6,673 nucleotides of DNA. Origin: Asaia bogorensis. GTDB taxonomy: Bacteria; Pseudomonadota; Alphaproteobacteria; Acetobacterales; Acetobacteraceae. Shown here piece after piece: positions 6,456 to 6,673 of this stretch; positions within the stretch are counted from its first letter, which is position 1, and every line of letters starts with the position of its first letter. The position numbers and the translations under genes were made by a program. Where the stretch lies: the NCBI GenBank assembly GCA_945874515.1, contig CAMCHA010000150.1, forward strand, positions 1 to 6,673. Reading direction: 5' to 3'. The notes under the pieces were generated by a model. The model worked only from the letters and a program-made list of their open reading frames with translations, was not told where the DNA came from and made no database searches.

Positions 6456-6673
6456 ATGCTTTCGATCCCCGCCAGCCGCCCCAATGCCTATACGGGCAGC
6501 CCGCTAGACCGGGCTTCCCACCGACGCGAGGACGCCGCCTTCATTGAAGCGGCGCTCGCTGATCCCAATACGGTCTTCGCCCCTGTCTGGCGCGCCCGTA
6601 GCCTGATGCGCGGCGTAGCAGAGGGCGCGCCCCAGGCCGTTTTGCTAACCGGGGAGGCCGCCGGCGCGCTCCG
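6456..6673 (+). CDS. nudC: NADH pyrophosphatase / NAD-capped RNA hydrolase NudC, N-terminal part
   Basis: An open plus-strand frame runs off the right edge. From the ATG at 6456 it gives about 72 residues beginning MLSIPASRPNAYTG. The segment NAYTGSPLDRASHRREDAAF followed by a VFAPVWRARSLM block is characteristic of the N-terminal domain of NudC-type NAD(H) diphosphatases in alphaproteobacteria. These Nudix enzymes hydrolyse NAD(H) to NMN(H) and AMP and can remove NAD caps from RNA. The zinc ribbon and Nudix box, which would confirm the call, lie beyond the window, so the assignment rests on the N-terminal pattern alone. AGGG 8 nt upstream supports this start. An in-frame ATG at 6384 is possible but has no ribosome-binding site. 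The gene diverges from ffs, and no stop or frameshift is seen. Confidence 0.8.
   Translation, partial: MLSIPASRPNAYTGSPLDRASHRREDAAFIEAALADPNTVFAPVWRARSLMRGVAEGAPQAVLLTGEAAGAL

Noticed and set aside
6197..6547. A 116-codon plus-strand open frame across the dnaX start, ffs and the nudC start
   Set aside because: It overlaps the SRP RNA gene and runs out of frame through nudC. Its product looks like a chance translation.

Overview
The window looks like a chromosomal stretch of an alphaproteobacterium, most likely of the Rhodospirillales/Acetobacteraceae type. This rests on moderately high GC, the head-to-tail order ffs-dnaX-ybaB-recR, a DnaX with an N-terminal extension ahead of its YRVLARKYRP block, and the style of the NudC N-terminus. 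It is inference from protein style and gene order, not a database match.

Almost everything reads on the minus strand. From right to left, a small SRP RNA gene (ffs, about 6274-6369) is followed by dnaX (6246-4345), ybaB (4332-4009), recR (3992-3396), an exported alpha/beta hydrolase (3399-2545), a large membrane protein with a spermidine-synthase-like domain (2545-179), and the first 58 codons of an exported protein (176 to beyond base 1). The junctions are very tight: 12 nt, 16 nt, a 4-nt ATGA overlap, a 1-nt TGATG overlap, and a 2-nt gap. This suggests one transcript with translational coupling. On the plus strand at the right edge, a truncated nudC starts at about 6456 and diverges from ffs across an 86-nt gap.

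The first part is a conserved housekeeping block. It holds the SRP RNA for co-translational membrane targeting, the clamp-loader subunit of DNA polymerase III, a small nucleoid-associated protein, and a recombination mediator. The second part (hydrolase, membrane SpdSyn-like protein, exported protein) is an accessory tail hung directly on recR. All three products are predicted to be exported or in the membrane, so they may form an envelope module whose job cannot be read from the sequence.

The points most worth a second look are the two-module architecture and altered active-site motifs of the membrane protein, the hydrolase's apparent lack of the usual catalytic acid, and the coupling of this envelope trio to a DNA replication/repair operon. 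No mobile element, CRISPR array, tRNA or extended DNA repeat was seen. No gene-free stretch exceeds 300 bases.
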